From: Microbacterium paraoxydans
GTDB lineage: Bacteria; Actinomycetota; Actinomycetes; Actinomycetales; Microbacteriaceae
Assembly: GCF_900105335.1 (NCBI RefSeq)
Contig: NZ_LT629770.1
Span: forward strand, 2,976,001 to 3,040,000
Direction: 5' to 3'
Length of the DNA: 64,000 bases
Position 1 is the first letter of the stretch. Each line of letters opens with the position of its first letter. The position numbers were made by a program, and so were the translations under genes. Positions 16,590 through 24,809 of the stretch are shown here, one piece after another. The notes under the pieces are model-generated. The model was not told the DNA's origin and made no database searches. It saw only the letters and a list, made by a program, of their open reading frames with translations.

Positions 16590-16650
16590 GGGATGCGAAG
16601 CGCTCCTGCCCGGAACGATCGGGGCACGTTTTCGCACCCGCGACGGGCTG
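16590..16650. repeat. Single GGGATC/GATCCC-type hairpin related to the 11-kb array
   Basis: GCGCGGGATGCGAAGCGCTC at 16590 and the inverted CACGTTTTCGCACCCGC ending near 16647 form a hairpin with the same layout and spacing as the units at 11000-11550, including CCTGCCCGGA in the middle. It lies between murQ and the next SDR gene, where it could also terminate murQ. Confidence 0.6.
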
Positions 16651-16655
16651 CCCAC

Positions 16656-16661
16656 TAGCGT
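16656..16661 (+). promoter_or_regulatory. -10 box TAGCGT for a leaderless SDR transcript
   Basis: TAGCGT ends 6 bases before ATG 16668, leaving no room for a ribosome site if transcription starts at the start codon. The same spacing recurs at many genes in this window. Confidence 0.6.
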
Positions 16662-16667
16662 GTGGGC

Positions 16668-17330
16668 ATGCCCCTCGCTCTCGTCACCGGCGCCGCGCGC
16701 GCGAACAGCATCGCCGCCGGCATCGTCCCGCGGCTCCGTGCCGACGGCTGGACCGTCGTCACGAGCGACCTCGACGACGCCGATCACCCGGCCGACCTCT
16801 CCACCGCGGACGGATCGGAGCGTCTGATCGCCGAGGTCGCGGAGGCGCACGGCCCGATCTCCGCGCTCGTCCTCAGCCACGCGCATGACGTCGAGTCCGG
16901 CGTGCTCGACACCACGGCGGAGAGCTTCGACCGGCACGTCGCCGTGAACGCGCGGGCGAGCCTGCTCCTCATCGCGGCCTTCGCCCGCCAGGCCGAGGAC
17001 GGCGGCGCGATCGTGGCTCTCACGAGCGATCACGTCACCGGGAACCTGCCGTACGGGGCGTCCAAGGGCGCGCTCGACCGGCTCGTGATCTCCGCCGCGC
17101 GCGAGCTCGGTCCGCGCGGCATCTCCGCCAACGTCCTGAACCCCGGCCCCATCGACACCGGCTGGATGGACGACGGGACGCGCACCGACCTCGCCGGGAT
17201 GACGCCGCTCGGGCGCCTCGGCACGCCGGGCGACATCGCCGCCGTCGTCTCGTTCCTCGTCTCGGACGAGGGACGCTGGATCTCCGGGCAGCTCCTCCAG
17301 GCCGACGGGGCCTTCTCCGCCCGCTACTGA
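16668..17330 (+). CDS. SDR-family oxidoreductase
   Basis: A 220-residue SDR. The cofactor loop reads TGAARANSIAAGI near residue 7, closer to the enoyl-reductase-like divergent type than to the classical TGxxxGIG. The catalytic motif is LPYGASKGALDRL, and the ending WISGQLLQADGAF is usual for the family. Short length and the missing NNAG (here LVLSHAHD) make it somewhat divergent. It resembles proteins often annotated as 3-oxoacyl-ACP reductase, but the reaction is unknown. It is transcribed alone and converges on tynA. Confidence 0.82.
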   Translation: MPLALVTGAARANSIAAGIVPRLRADGWTVVTSDLDDADHPADLSTADGSERLIAEVAEAHGPISALVLSHAHDVESGVLDTTAESFDRHVAVNARASLLLIAAFARQAEDGGAIVALTSDHVTGNLPYGASKGALDRLVISAARELGPRGISANVLNPGPIDTGWMDDGTRTDLAGMTPLGRLGTPGDIAAVVSFLVSDEGRWISGQLLQADGAFSARY

Positions 17331-17357
17331 TCACGGGGCGGAGCGGCCCCGGTGCTC

Positions 17358-19346
17358 TCAGTGGCCGCAGGCGCAGGAGTCGCCGCCGCAGCAGGAGGCC
17401 GTCGCCGTCGCTCCGCCGTGCGCCTGGGAGGACTCCGGCACGTCCATGGCCGGGTTCTGGTCGAGGAAGCCGTAGGGCTTGAACCAGAATCCCGCGTAGT
17501 CCACGGGCATGATCGGCCAGTCCTCCGGGCGGGGGAAGTGCGTGAGCCCGAAGGTGTGCCAGAGCACCATGTCCTCGCCGTCGATCCGGCGATCATCGGC
17601 CGTGTACTCCGGGAGGCCGGAGCCGCCCTGGTGCGCGTTGGGATAGCGCCCGGCCGGCCAGATCCGGCCGTGCTCGTATCGCGTCGCCCAGAGGTGCTTC
17701 GTGGCGAAGGCCGCGCGGGCAGCGACGGACGACGCGGGGTCGGCCATCAGCAGGGCGGTCGGCTCCGGCACGAGGTGGTAGGCGGTCGGGCGGCCGACGT
17801 GGTTCGTCCGCGAGGCGCTCTGCACCTCCCACACCCGGGCGACGGAGGAGTCGGCCTCGCGCTGGGCGGCGTGCTCAGTCTCCAGCACCGTCTCCGACCA
17901 GGTGAACGCGTTGCCGAACGGGTTGTCCGGCCCCATCGGCACCCGCTGCGCGTCCACCTCCACGAGGCGATTGTCCTGGCCGTCGATCGCCACGTCGAGG
18001 CGCGCGCAGAACAGGTGCTGGTGGACCGGGGCGAAGACGCCGGGGGCGAGTTCGGTCGCGTGCTTCTGGCGGACGCCCGGCTCTCCGGCACCGGCGAACA
18101 CGATGCCCGTGGCCTTGGCGACGACCTCGATCGAGCCGTCCAGGCCGAAGTTCCAGTAGAAGCCGTAGTCGTAGTTGCCGATGGTGGAGAAGTACGAGAC
18201 GACGAAGCGCCGCGAGCGCCGCACGTCGGAGCGCCCGGAGAGGTCGGTGTGCTTCCAGAGGATGCCGAAGTCCTCCTCGTGCATGCAGATCACATTCGGG
18301 ATGCGCACCGGGTGGCCGTGGTCGTCGGCGACGTATCCGTCGAGATACCGGATCACGCCGAGGCAGTCGCAGCCGAGCTCCAGGTGGTTGGCGTTCTTGC
18401 CGAGGAGGTACTCGCCCGCGTCGAAGTAGCTGATCCAGAAGCGGCCGGGGGCGGTGTCGCCGTAGGGCACGACCATCTCCGGCACGCTCGCCCGGTGCAG
18501 GACGGAGCGCCCCTGGAACGACACGTCGTGCAGCACGAGGCCCTCGCGGGCGTTGAAACCGACGCGCATCGACCAGCCCTCCCACTCGACGAGCGAGCCG
18601 GACACGCCGAAGCTCGGCCCCTCCGGCTGGGTGATCTCGATGGGCTTCAGCGTCGTCCGTGCCGCGCCCTGCACCTCCGGGTAGTAGTTGCCGTGTCCGG
18701 CCGGGACCGGCACGTCGCCCTCGTCCTCGACGCGGATCACGCTGTCCGAGGTGAGGTCGATGTGCACGATCAGTCCCTCGACGGGGTGCGCCCACGGGGA
18801 ATCCTGCTCGTCGTATCGGAGGAAGGTGAGGGACCGGATCACGCGGCGGCCCACCTCGTCGGCCCGGCCCGTGTAGCCCGGGGCCAGGGGGGAGCAGAAG
18901 GCGAGGGTCATGTGGTCCGCCAGGCCGCGGCGGCGCATGGCCGCCTGCCATTCCGGGGACGCCTTGGCGATGGCCTCGGCCCGCTCGTACTCCTCGAAGA
19001 GGTACTGCGGCTGGCCGTAGGGCGGGGCGTCGTTGGGCACCCGCTCCTGGCGCACGACCTCGTCGCGGGTGATCGAGACGATCACCTCGGTCGCGACACC
19101 GGTGGCCGTGTCGAGCAGCGTCACGTCGACCCGGCGGTCGATGGGGGCGCCAGGGCGCCAGGCCGCGAGCTCCTCCTTCGTGGCTTCGTCGGGGAGCAGC
19201 ATCGGCACGCGGGTGGTCGCCGTCAGCAGGCCGGCTGCGTCGAGCACCGCGCGGGCGGCGGCGATCTCGGCGCCGGTGAGCGGATCGAGCGGATGCGGAG
19301 CGGCGATGGGCTCGAGGGAGACGGGCTGGGGGGAGTGCGGGGACAT
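17358..19346 (-). CDS. tynA: Primary-amine (copper amine) oxidase
   Basis: A 662-residue copper/topaquinone amine oxidase that converts primary amines to aldehydes with release of ammonia and hydrogen peroxide. The quinone-forming Tyr is Y392 in IGNYDYGF, the catalytic base Asp is D309 in YFDAGEYLLGKN, and copper ligands are the His pair in VHQHLF (442, 444) plus a third His in THFPRPEDWP near residue 600. No signal peptide is visible, so it is cytosolic. The C-terminus ends in an unusual Cys-rich tail, SCCGGDSCACGH. ATG 19346 follows GAGG; the frame before it is not protein-like. A TetR-type palindrome lies 17-33 bases upstream. It fits with the moaF genes and the AraC regulator as an amine catabolic function. 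Confidence 0.95.
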   Translation of the reverse strand: MSPHSPQPVSLEPIAAPHPLDPLTGAEIAAARAVLDAAGLLTATTRVPMLLPDEATKEELAAWRPGAPIDRRVDVTLLDTATGVATEVIVSITRDEVVRQERVPNDAPPYGQPQYLFEEYERAEAIAKASPEWQAAMRRRGLADHMTLAFCSPLAPGYTGRADEVGRRVIRSLTFLRYDEQDSPWAHPVEGLIVHIDLTSDSVIRVEDEGDVPVPAGHGNYYPEVQGAARTTLKPIEITQPEGPSFGVSGSLVEWEGWSMRVGFNAREGLVLHDVSFQGRSVLHRASVPEMVVPYGDTAPGRFWISYFDAGEYLLGKNANHLELGCDCLGVIRYLDGYVADDHGHPVRIPNVICMHEEDFGILWKHTDLSGRSDVRRSRRFVVSYFSTIGNYDYGFYWNFGLDGSIEVVAKATGIVFAGAGEPGVRQKHATELAPGVFAPVHQHLFCARLDVAIDGQDNRLVEVDAQRVPMGPDNPFGNAFTWSETVLETEHAAQREADSSVARVWEVQSASRTNHVGRPTAYHLVPEPTALLMADPASSVAARAAFATKHLWATRYEHGRIWPAGRYPNAHQGGSGLPEYTADDRRIDGEDMVLWHTFGLTHFPRPEDWPIMPVDYAGFWFKPYGFLDQNPAMDVPESSQAHGGATATASCCGGDSCACGH

Positions 19347-19362
19347 CGTTGACCTCACTATT

Positions 19363-19379
19363 TTCGAGCGAACGCTCAA
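19363..19379. promoter_or_regulatory. TetR-type operator upstream of tynA
   Basis: TTCGAGCGAACGCTCAA contains the inverted repeat GAGCG-AA-CGCTC and lies just upstream of tynA. It closely resembles TTGAGCGATCGATCAA at 20072-20087 in the promoter of the neighbouring tetR gene, so both are probably bound by that regulator. Confidence 0.65.
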
Positions 19380-19448
19380 GAAACGGGTTGGCACGATGAT
19401 ACGACGGCGTGCACGGGTGCACAACCGTGCGTGTGGGCGATGTCGAGG

Positions 19449-20051
19449 TCAGGGTCGCCAGGGGGCGAGGATGCTGTCGAGGACTGCGAAGTGCGCCGCC
19501 GGCGTCTGCGGCTCGGTGACCTCGACGACCTGCTGGCCGTAGGTGATCGAGCGCAGGAGGGCGAGGAGGTCGCCGGTGGGGGTGTCGGGGCGCAGCTCCC
19601 CGTCGGTCGCCGCCTCGTCCAGGGCCTCCCGGACGCTGTCCTGCCACGTCGCGAGGGTCGGCGCTCCGGCGTCAGGAGTCGGTGCGAGAGTGGCCAGGCG
19701 TCCCCAGAAGCCGACGACCACATGCGCCTCGGTGCGGGTGCGCTCGTCGACGGGGAGCACCTCGCCCATCAGGGCTCGCAGGCGGGCAAGGCCGCGCAGC
19801 CCGTCCGTCGCGGCGGCGATGCGCTCGTCGGTGCGACGGGTGACCTCGGCCGCCGCGGCGCGGACGACGTCGTCGAAGCCGTCGAAGTAGTGCCACAGGG
19901 AGCCGGTCGCGACGCCGAGCTCCTTCGCGACCGCCCGCGAGGACACGCTCTCATGACCGTCCCTGGCGGCGACGACGAGCAGCGCGTCGGCGATCTGACG
20001 GCGACGCTCATCATGGTCGACGATGCGGGGCACGTGCTCATTGTGTCGCAT
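19449..20051 (-). CDS. TetR-family transcriptional regulator
   Basis: A 200-residue TetR-type repressor. The N-terminal HTH occupies residues about 10-57, with VSSRAVAKELGVATGSLWHYFDGFDDVVRAA as the recognition region. The C-terminal ligand domain is all-helical and not similar to any family I can name. The start MRHNEHVPRIVDHDERRRQIADAL is chosen because the upstream frame is not protein-like. It is transcribed towards tynA's promoter, which carries a palindrome like the one in its own promoter. This suggests it represses tynA, itself and the divergent membrane-protein gene. Confidence 0.9.
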   Translation of the reverse strand: MRHNEHVPRIVDHDERRRQIADALLVVAARDGHESVSSRAVAKELGVATGSLWHYFDGFDDVVRAAAAEVTRRTDERIAAATDGLRGLARLRALMGEVLPVDERTRTEAHVVVGFWGRLATLAPTPDAGAPTLATWQDSVREALDEAATDGELRPDTPTGDLLALLRSITYGQQVVEVTEPQTPAAHFAVLDSILAPWRP

Positions 20052-20071
20052 CGCGACGGGGCCTCGCTTTT

Positions 20072-20087
20072 TTGAGCGATCGATCAA
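20072..20087. promoter_or_regulatory. TetR-type operator between tetR and a small membrane gene
   Basis: TTGAGCGATCGATCAA sits in the 48-base gap between the divergent starts 20051 and 20100. It abuts TATACT (20088-20093), the likely -10 box of the plus-strand gene, so binding would block that promoter. It resembles the palindrome upstream of tynA. Confidence 0.7.
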
Positions 20088-20099
20088 TATACTTCGGCT

Positions 20100-20630
20100 G
20101 TGGACCTCCTGCTCCCGGCAGCATCGTGGCTGATGGCGGCGGCGGCGCTCGTGTCGGCCGGCGCCTGCCTCGCTGCCCGGCGCGCTGTGCCGTGGCAGGG
20201 GCGCCAGGCCGCGGTGGTGATGGCGGTGGGGATGCTGCTGGTGGCGGCGGGCGGCACAGGAGCGCTGGGTGCGCTGCTGCTCGGTGCCCTGATGCTCGTG
20301 TCCGGCATGATCGGCACGATGGGCGTCCGCGGGGCGGCATCGGCGGCCGGCTGCTGCCACCGCGCGCTCGGGGCGCTCGTGATGGCGATCTGCGCCTTCC
20401 ACAGTGCCGCCGGATCGGGCAGTCAGGGCGTGGAGTCGGCGGGACACGCGGGACACAGCCTCGGCGGTGCGCTCGGTGCGCTCCTCGTGCTCGGCACGGT
20501 CGCCGTCGTCGGGTGGACGCTCGCCGCGGCCTTGCGTCCGACGGGGCATCGGGGGCGCACCGCCCGGCTGCTCGCGGTGGAATCCTGGGCGATGGCGATC
20601 GGGGTCGTCGCGATGGGCATCGCGGGCTGA
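20100..20630 (+). CDS. Small membrane protein, DUF5134-like
   Basis: A 176-residue protein made mostly of five or six hydrophobic segments, with Met-, His- and Cys-containing turns (CCHRALGALVMAICAFHSA near residue 85, GHAGHS near 125). The pattern recalls actinobacterial DUF5134 proteins, which some authors link to copper, but I am not certain of the family. GTG 20100 lies 6 bases after TATACT, so translation is probably leaderless. Sharing a TetR operator with tynA raises the thought of a copper-related helper for the amine oxidase; this is inference. Confidence 0.6.
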   Translation: MDLLLPAASWLMAAAALVSAGACLAARRAVPWQGRQAAVVMAVGMLLVAAGGTGALGALLLGALMLVSGMIGTMGVRGAASAAGCCHRALGALVMAICAFHSAAGSGSQGVESAGHAGHSLGGALGALLVLGTVAVVGWTLAAALRPTGHRGRTARLLAVESWAMAIGVVAMGIAG

Positions 20631-20652
20631 CCGTGCGGTGCGACGCCCGACC

Positions 20653-21870
20653 TCACTCCCGCGCGGCGGGGCGGACGAACGCCCAGGCGGCGATCGCCGC
20701 GACGGCGGCGGCGAGGGTCATGGTGACCGCCATCGTGACGGCGTTCGTGCCCCCGATCCCGGCGGCGACCGGGGCGAGCACCGGGCCGAACAGGAACGAG
20801 GACATGCCGAGCAGGGCGGACGCCGTCCCCGCCCTGGCGCCGTGATGCGCGAGGGCGAGTGTCTGGCCGTTCGGGCCGCCGAGGCCCGCACACAGCATGA
20901 ATCCGACGAGTGCCGCCACCACGCCCGCCACCCCCGTCCCGCTGAGTGCCAGGACGAGGAAGGTCGTGGTCGCGACGAGCGTCGCCGTGACCCCGCCGAG
21001 ATAGACGCGGAGGGGGCCGAACCGGCGCACGACCAGGCGGCTCGACTGGCTGCCGACGATGCTCGCGAGGGCGCCGGCGGCGAAGGCGAGACTGAAGCTC
21101 TGCGGGCTGAGGCCGAACTCGTCCTGCAGCACGAACGACGACATCGAGAGATAGGTGAAGAACGCCACGCCTGCACCGGCGGAGGCGCACAGGACCGCGG
21201 CGAAGAGCCGGTCGCCCAGCACGGCGCCGGCGTGCGCTCGCAGCACGCGGAGGCCTCCGCCGTGGCGCGCCTCCGGTCGCAGCGTCTCCGGCAGGAGGAA
21301 GACGACCACGAGCAGCAGGATGACGCCGATCCCGGCCAGCACCCCGAAGATCCCGCGCCAGTCCATGATGCGGGCGAGCTGGCCGCCCACCACCGGCGCG
21401 ATGATCGGCGCGGTGCCCGAGACGAGGAACAGCAGCGAGAGCATGCGGGAGAGCTCGACCCCCTCGAACTGGTCGCGGGCGATCGCCAGGCAGATCACGA
21501 TGCCCGCTGATCCCGCCAGCCCCTGCAGGAAGCGGGCGACGAGCAGCAGCTCGATGGTCGGAGCGACCGCGCAGACCGCGGAGAGCACCGCGAACGCCGC
21601 TACGCCGATCAGCAGCGGCAGCCGCCTGCCCAGCCGGTCGCTGAGAGGGCCGGCGACGAGCTGCCCCAGGCCGAGGCCGATCATGCACGCCGACATGGTC
21701 ACCTGCGCCAGGGCCTCGGTCGTGCCGAGCGAGGCCGCGAGCTGGGGGAGCTGCGGCAGGTAGAGGTCCATCGACAGCGGACCGAAGGCTTCCAGCATGC
21801 CCAGCACCAGCATCGCCCGCAGAGTGCCCATGCGGGGCCGCGGGGCGTCAGCGGCGAACGGAAGACTCAT
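20653..21870 (-). CDS. Bcr/CflA-family MFS drug exporter
   Basis: A 405-residue major facilitator of the 12-TM DHA1 Bcr/CflA subgroup, a proton-driven exporter in the inner membrane. Typical strings are EAFGPLSMDLYLPQLPQL in TM1, LGLGQLVAGPLSDRLGRRLPL in the TM2-3 loop (motif A), and LFLVSGTAPIIAPVVGGQL in the TM5 region (motif C). It could expel a toxic compound or intermediate linked to the neighbouring esterase/ADH unit. The downstream gap to the small membrane gene is 22 bases. Its start overlaps the stop of the esterase gene by four bases, so it is the last gene of the 26739-20653 minus-strand run. Confidence 0.9.
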   Translation of the reverse strand: MSLPFAADAPRPRMGTLRAMLVLGMLEAFGPLSMDLYLPQLPQLAASLGTTEALAQVTMSACMIGLGLGQLVAGPLSDRLGRRLPLLIGVAAFAVLSAVCAVAPTIELLLVARFLQGLAGSAGIVICLAIARDQFEGVELSRMLSLLFLVSGTAPIIAPVVGGQLARIMDWRGIFGVLAGIGVILLLVVVFLLPETLRPEARHGGGLRVLRAHAGAVLGDRLFAAVLCASAGAGVAFFTYLSMSSFVLQDEFGLSPQSFSLAFAAGALASIVGSQSSRLVVRRFGPLRVYLGGVTATLVATTTFLVLALSGTGVAGVVAALVGFMLCAGLGGPNGQTLALAHHGARAGTASALLGMSSFLFGPVLAPVAAGIGGTNAVTMAVTMTLAAAVAAIAAWAFVRPAARE

Positions 21871-22850
21871 CCCTCGCGGCGCAGCACGCGGCGCAGCCAG
21901 CTCTCCCGCGCGGCCACTGCGGCCCGGGAGACCTCGGCATCGGGGGAGAACCCCGAGAAACCGTGGTAGCCGCCCGCCCAGACGTGCAGTTCGGCCTGCC
22001 CGCCCGTGGCCCAGATCCGCGAGGCGTAGGCGGCGGCCTCATCGCGGAAGGTCTCCGCGGCGCCCACCTCGATGAACGCCGGAGCGAGTCCCGACAGATC
22101 CGTGGCCCGGGCCGGTGCCGTGTACGGCGACACGCGGTCGGTGAACCGGTCGGCTCCGGCGATCGCGTCCCACGCGGTGTCGTTGTTGTTCCGGTCCCAG
22201 GCGCCGAAGCCGTCGTACTGATGGCTCGACGGGGTCTCGTTGCGATCGTCGAGCATCGGGCAGCCGAGGAGCTGCCCGGCCAGCCGGGGCCCGCCGCGGT
22301 CGCGGGAGAGCAGCGCGACCGCCGCCGAGAGCCCGCCCCCGGCGCTCTGCCCGGAGGCGATGATGCGGGAGGTGTCGATGCCGAGCTCGTCGGCGTGGGC
22401 GACCATCCACTCCAGCGCCGCGTAGCAGTCCTCCGCCTGCGCCGGTCCGGGGTGCTCGGGGGCGAGGCGGTACTCGACCGCGACGCCGACGACGCCGTGC
22501 CGCTCGGCGAGGTCGATGAGCTCGGCGGTGCCGAAGAAGCGCGTGCCGAGCACCATGCCGCCGCCGTGGATCGACAGCACCGCCGGAGCCGGGGCTGTGG
22601 GCGCCGGCGCCGGGCGCACGACGGTGATCTCGAGCTCCGGAGCACCGACGGGGCCGGGGATGACCCGGTCCTCCCAGGTCACGGCGCGACCCTCGGCCTG
22701 CACGGCCATCGGCGGGATGATCGTCGCGAAGTGGTCGCGGTTGGCGTGGATCGTGTCGGCGCGCAGCGGGATGACCTCCACGAGGTCGACGAAGGCGTCG
22801 AGTCCGGCGACGAGCTCCGGGTCGTAGGGCACCGGTTCGGGCGCGCTCAT
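21867..22850 (-). CDS. Alpha/beta hydrolase, HSL (GDXG) family, copy A
   Basis: A 327-residue hormone-sensitive-lipase-type esterase. The oxyanion-hole motif HGGG is at 95-98, the nucleophile is Ser169 in GQSAGG, and the C-terminal His lies in GYHGF. The acidic position, usually Asp in DPLRDE, reads AETFRDE, so a Glu may serve. No signal peptide, so it is cytosolic and probably hydrolyses a small ester or lactone. It overlaps both neighbours by four bases (21867-21870 and 22847-22850), indicating one tightly coupled operon. It is a diverged paralogue of the adjacent gene 22847-23818, sharing ITWEDRVIPGP-like and VEYRLAPE segments. Confidence 0.9.
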   Translation of the reverse strand: MSAPEPVPYDPELVAGLDAFVDLVEVIPLRADTIHANRDHFATIIPPMAVQAEGRAVTWEDRVIPGPVGAPELEITVVRPAPAPTAPAPAVLSIHGGGMVLGTRFFGTAELIDLAERHGVVGVAVEYRLAPEHPGPAQAEDCYAALEWMVAHADELGIDTSRIIASGQSAGGGLSAAVALLSRDRGGPRLAGQLLGCPMLDDRNETPSSHQYDGFGAWDRNNNDTAWDAIAGADRFTDRVSPYTAPARATDLSGLAPAFIEVGAAETFRDEAAAYASRIWATGGQAELHVWAGGYHGFSGFSPDAEVSRAAVAARESWLRRVLRREG

Positions 22851-23818
22851 GCGGCGGCCCGCCAGATCCGTCGCAGCCAGGAGGCGCGCGCGGCGAGGGC
22901 GGCGCGGGTGATCTCGGCCTCCGGCATGTACATGTCGAAGCCGTGGGCGCCGCCGCCCCAGACGTGCAGCTCGGCCTGTCCGCCGGTCTCCCAGATCCGG
23001 AGGGCGTACATGGTGTCCTCGTCGCGGAACATCTCCGCCTCGCCGACCTCGATGTAGGCGGGAGGGAGGCCGGAGACGTCCGTCGCGCGGCTCGGCGCGG
23101 CGTAGGCCGGGGCCTCGGTGCTGAACGCGAGGTCCTCGCCGAGGACGCACGACCAGGCGAGGAGGTTCATGTCGCGCTGCCAGGTGCCGATGCCGTCGTA
23201 CTGCCGACTGGAGATCGTGGTGTTGGTGTTGTCGATCATGGGGCACAGCAGCAGCTGCCCGGCCATGACCGGGCCCCGCCGATCGCGCGCCAGCAGGGCG
23301 ACGGCCGCGGTGAGGCCGCCGCCCGCGCTGCCGCCGCCCACGACGATGCGCGCGGGGTCGATGCCGAGCTCCGCGGCGTGCGCGTGCGTCCACACGAAGG
23401 CCGCGTAGCAGTCCTCCACGCCCGCGGGGTACGGGTCCTCCGGCGCGAGGCGGTACTCGACGTTCACGGCCACGACGCCGTGCTCCGCGACGATGTCGAC
23501 GACCCGAGCCGTCTCCCACGAGCGGTGGCCGACGATCATGCCGCCGCCGTGGATGTTCACGAAGCCCGGGAGCGTCGAGGTCTCGGAACCCGCGGGGCGG
23601 AAGATCGTGACCTCGACGTCCGGGGCTCCGGGCGGGCCGGGGATGACACGGTCCTCCCAGGTGATGTCCCGGCCGGCGATCACGGTGTCGTTGTCCGGGA
23701 ACATCCGGTCGACGCCGTCGCGCGGCAGGGTCTCGCGGGTGAGCGCGGGCTGCGGGTTCTTCGCGATCTCGTCGAGCACGGCCTGCACGTCGGGATCGAA
23801 GGGGACGGGGATGATCAT
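22847..23818 (-). CDS. Alpha/beta hydrolase, HSL (GDXG) family, copy B
   Basis: A 323-residue HSL-type esterase. HGGG is at 90-93, nucleophile Ser164 is in GGGSAGGG, and His lies in GAHGF near residue 292. As in copy A the acid position reads AEMFRDE with Glu. Shared blocks with copy A are WEDRVIPGP, VNIHGGGM/LSIHGGGM, EYRLAPE and IEVGxAExFRDE, so the two arose by tandem duplication, perhaps to handle two ester bonds or two substrates. ATG 23818 follows GAGGAGAACC. It is preceded, 23 bases upstream, by the AKR-like gene. Confidence 0.9.
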   Translation of the reverse strand: MIIPVPFDPDVQAVLDEIAKNPQPALTRETLPRDGVDRMFPDNDTVIAGRDITWEDRVIPGPPGAPDVEVTIFRPAGSETSTLPGFVNIHGGGMIVGHRSWETARVVDIVAEHGVVAVNVEYRLAPEDPYPAGVEDCYAAFVWTHAHAAELGIDPARIVVGGGSAGGGLTAAVALLARDRRGPVMAGQLLLCPMIDNTNTTISSRQYDGIGTWQRDMNLLAWSCVLGEDLAFSTEAPAYAAPSRATDVSGLPPAYIEVGEAEMFRDEDTMYALRIWETGGQAELHVWGGGAHGFDMYMPEAEITRAALAARASWLRRIWRAAA

Positions 23819-23841
23819 GGTTCTCCTCGGGTGGGACGGCG

Positions 23842-24801
23842 TCAGGGGCCCTCGGGGTCGACGACCCCGCGGTCGGCCCAGAAGGGCTCGACGAGACGGC
23901 GCAGCTCGGCGGCGCCGACGCGGTCGACGAGGGCGGCCGCGTCGAGGTTCGCCCGCCGCTGCGTGACGCGGGAGGCGCCGAACAGGGTCGTCGTCAGGGC
24001 GGGGTGGGTGAGGGTGAAGGCGATGCCGAGCTGGGCCGGGGTCACGCCGAGGTCCTCCGCGACCGCGGTGAACGCGGGGACGTCGGCGACGATCCGCTCG
24101 CGGATGCCGCCGGGGTCGCGCCCGATCTGCCGGCCGCCGTTCACCGTCCCGGCGAGGATCCCGCCCTCCAGGCAGTCCGAGGCCTGCAGCGTGAGGCCCT
24201 GCTCCCAGAGGCGTGCGAAGGGCTCGCCGTCCGGGATCGACCGCCGCGAGACGCTGTACTTGAGCTGCGCGATCTGCGGGCCGGGCACGCCTTCCGCGGC
24301 GGCGAGGTCGATCAGGGCCTGGATGCTCCCCGCCGACCAGTTGTTCACGCCCCACGCGCGGATGAGGCCGGCGTCGGCGAGGGCGGCGAGGTCGAGCACG
24401 AGGTCGCGCAGGTCGAGGTCGTCGCGGCGCAGGTCGCCGAGGATCACGAGATCGGCGTGCTCGGTGCCCACCCGCATCAGGGCGTTCTCGAGCTGCGGGC
24501 GGAAGCCGTCGGCGCCGAAGGCCTCCAGCCAGAGCTTCGACGACAGCAGCCACTCCTCTCGGCGCAGCCCCGCCGCGCGCACCATCGCCGAGAAGATCAC
24601 GTCGGTGAAGACGGGCGGGGCGCCGGGTGCGGAGTACACGCCCACGTCGAAGAGGTTCACGCCGCGGTTGGTGGCCTCGCGGAGGAGTGCGACCGCGTCG
24701 GCGAAGTCCATGCGGTCGTAGGTGTGCCACGAGCCCAGGGAGAACAGGGAGGCGTGCAGGCCGCTGCGGCCGATCTCGCGCACGGGGAGGGGAGTGGTCA
24801 T
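23842..24801 (-). CDS. Aldo/keto-reductase-like protein lacking the catalytic His (copy A)
   Basis: A 319-residue AKR-fold protein. The usual Asp and Tyr (D52, Y56 in FDVGVYS) and Lys (K89 in SSKLW) are present, but the position of the catalytic His is Gly (G122 in VILGD). The NADPH-binding end GASRVTQRRANLDA is recognisable. Closest relative in this window is the divergent gene at 26840-27802 (shared GSWxTxDRM, SKLW/GKLW, GVNNWS/GINNWR, QLKYxxxRR, LQASDxxEGGIL). The missing His suggests a non-standard reaction or a role other than carbonyl reduction. It lies between esterase copy B and the alcohol dehydrogenase. Confidence 0.85.
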   Translation of the reverse strand: MTTPLPVREIGRSGLHASLFSLGSWHTYDRMDFADAVALLREATNRGVNLFDVGVYSAPGAPPVFTDVIFSAMVRAAGLRREEWLLSSKLWLEAFGADGFRPQLENALMRVGTEHADLVILGDLRRDDLDLRDLVLDLAALADAGLIRAWGVNNWSAGSIQALIDLAAAEGVPGPQIAQLKYSVSRRSIPDGEPFARLWEQGLTLQASDCLEGGILAGTVNGGRQIGRDPGGIRERIVADVPAFTAVAEDLGVTPAQLGIAFTLTHPALTTTLFGASRVTQRRANLDAAALVDRVGAAELRRLVEPFWADRGVVDPEGP

Positions 24802-24809
24802 GATGCTCC

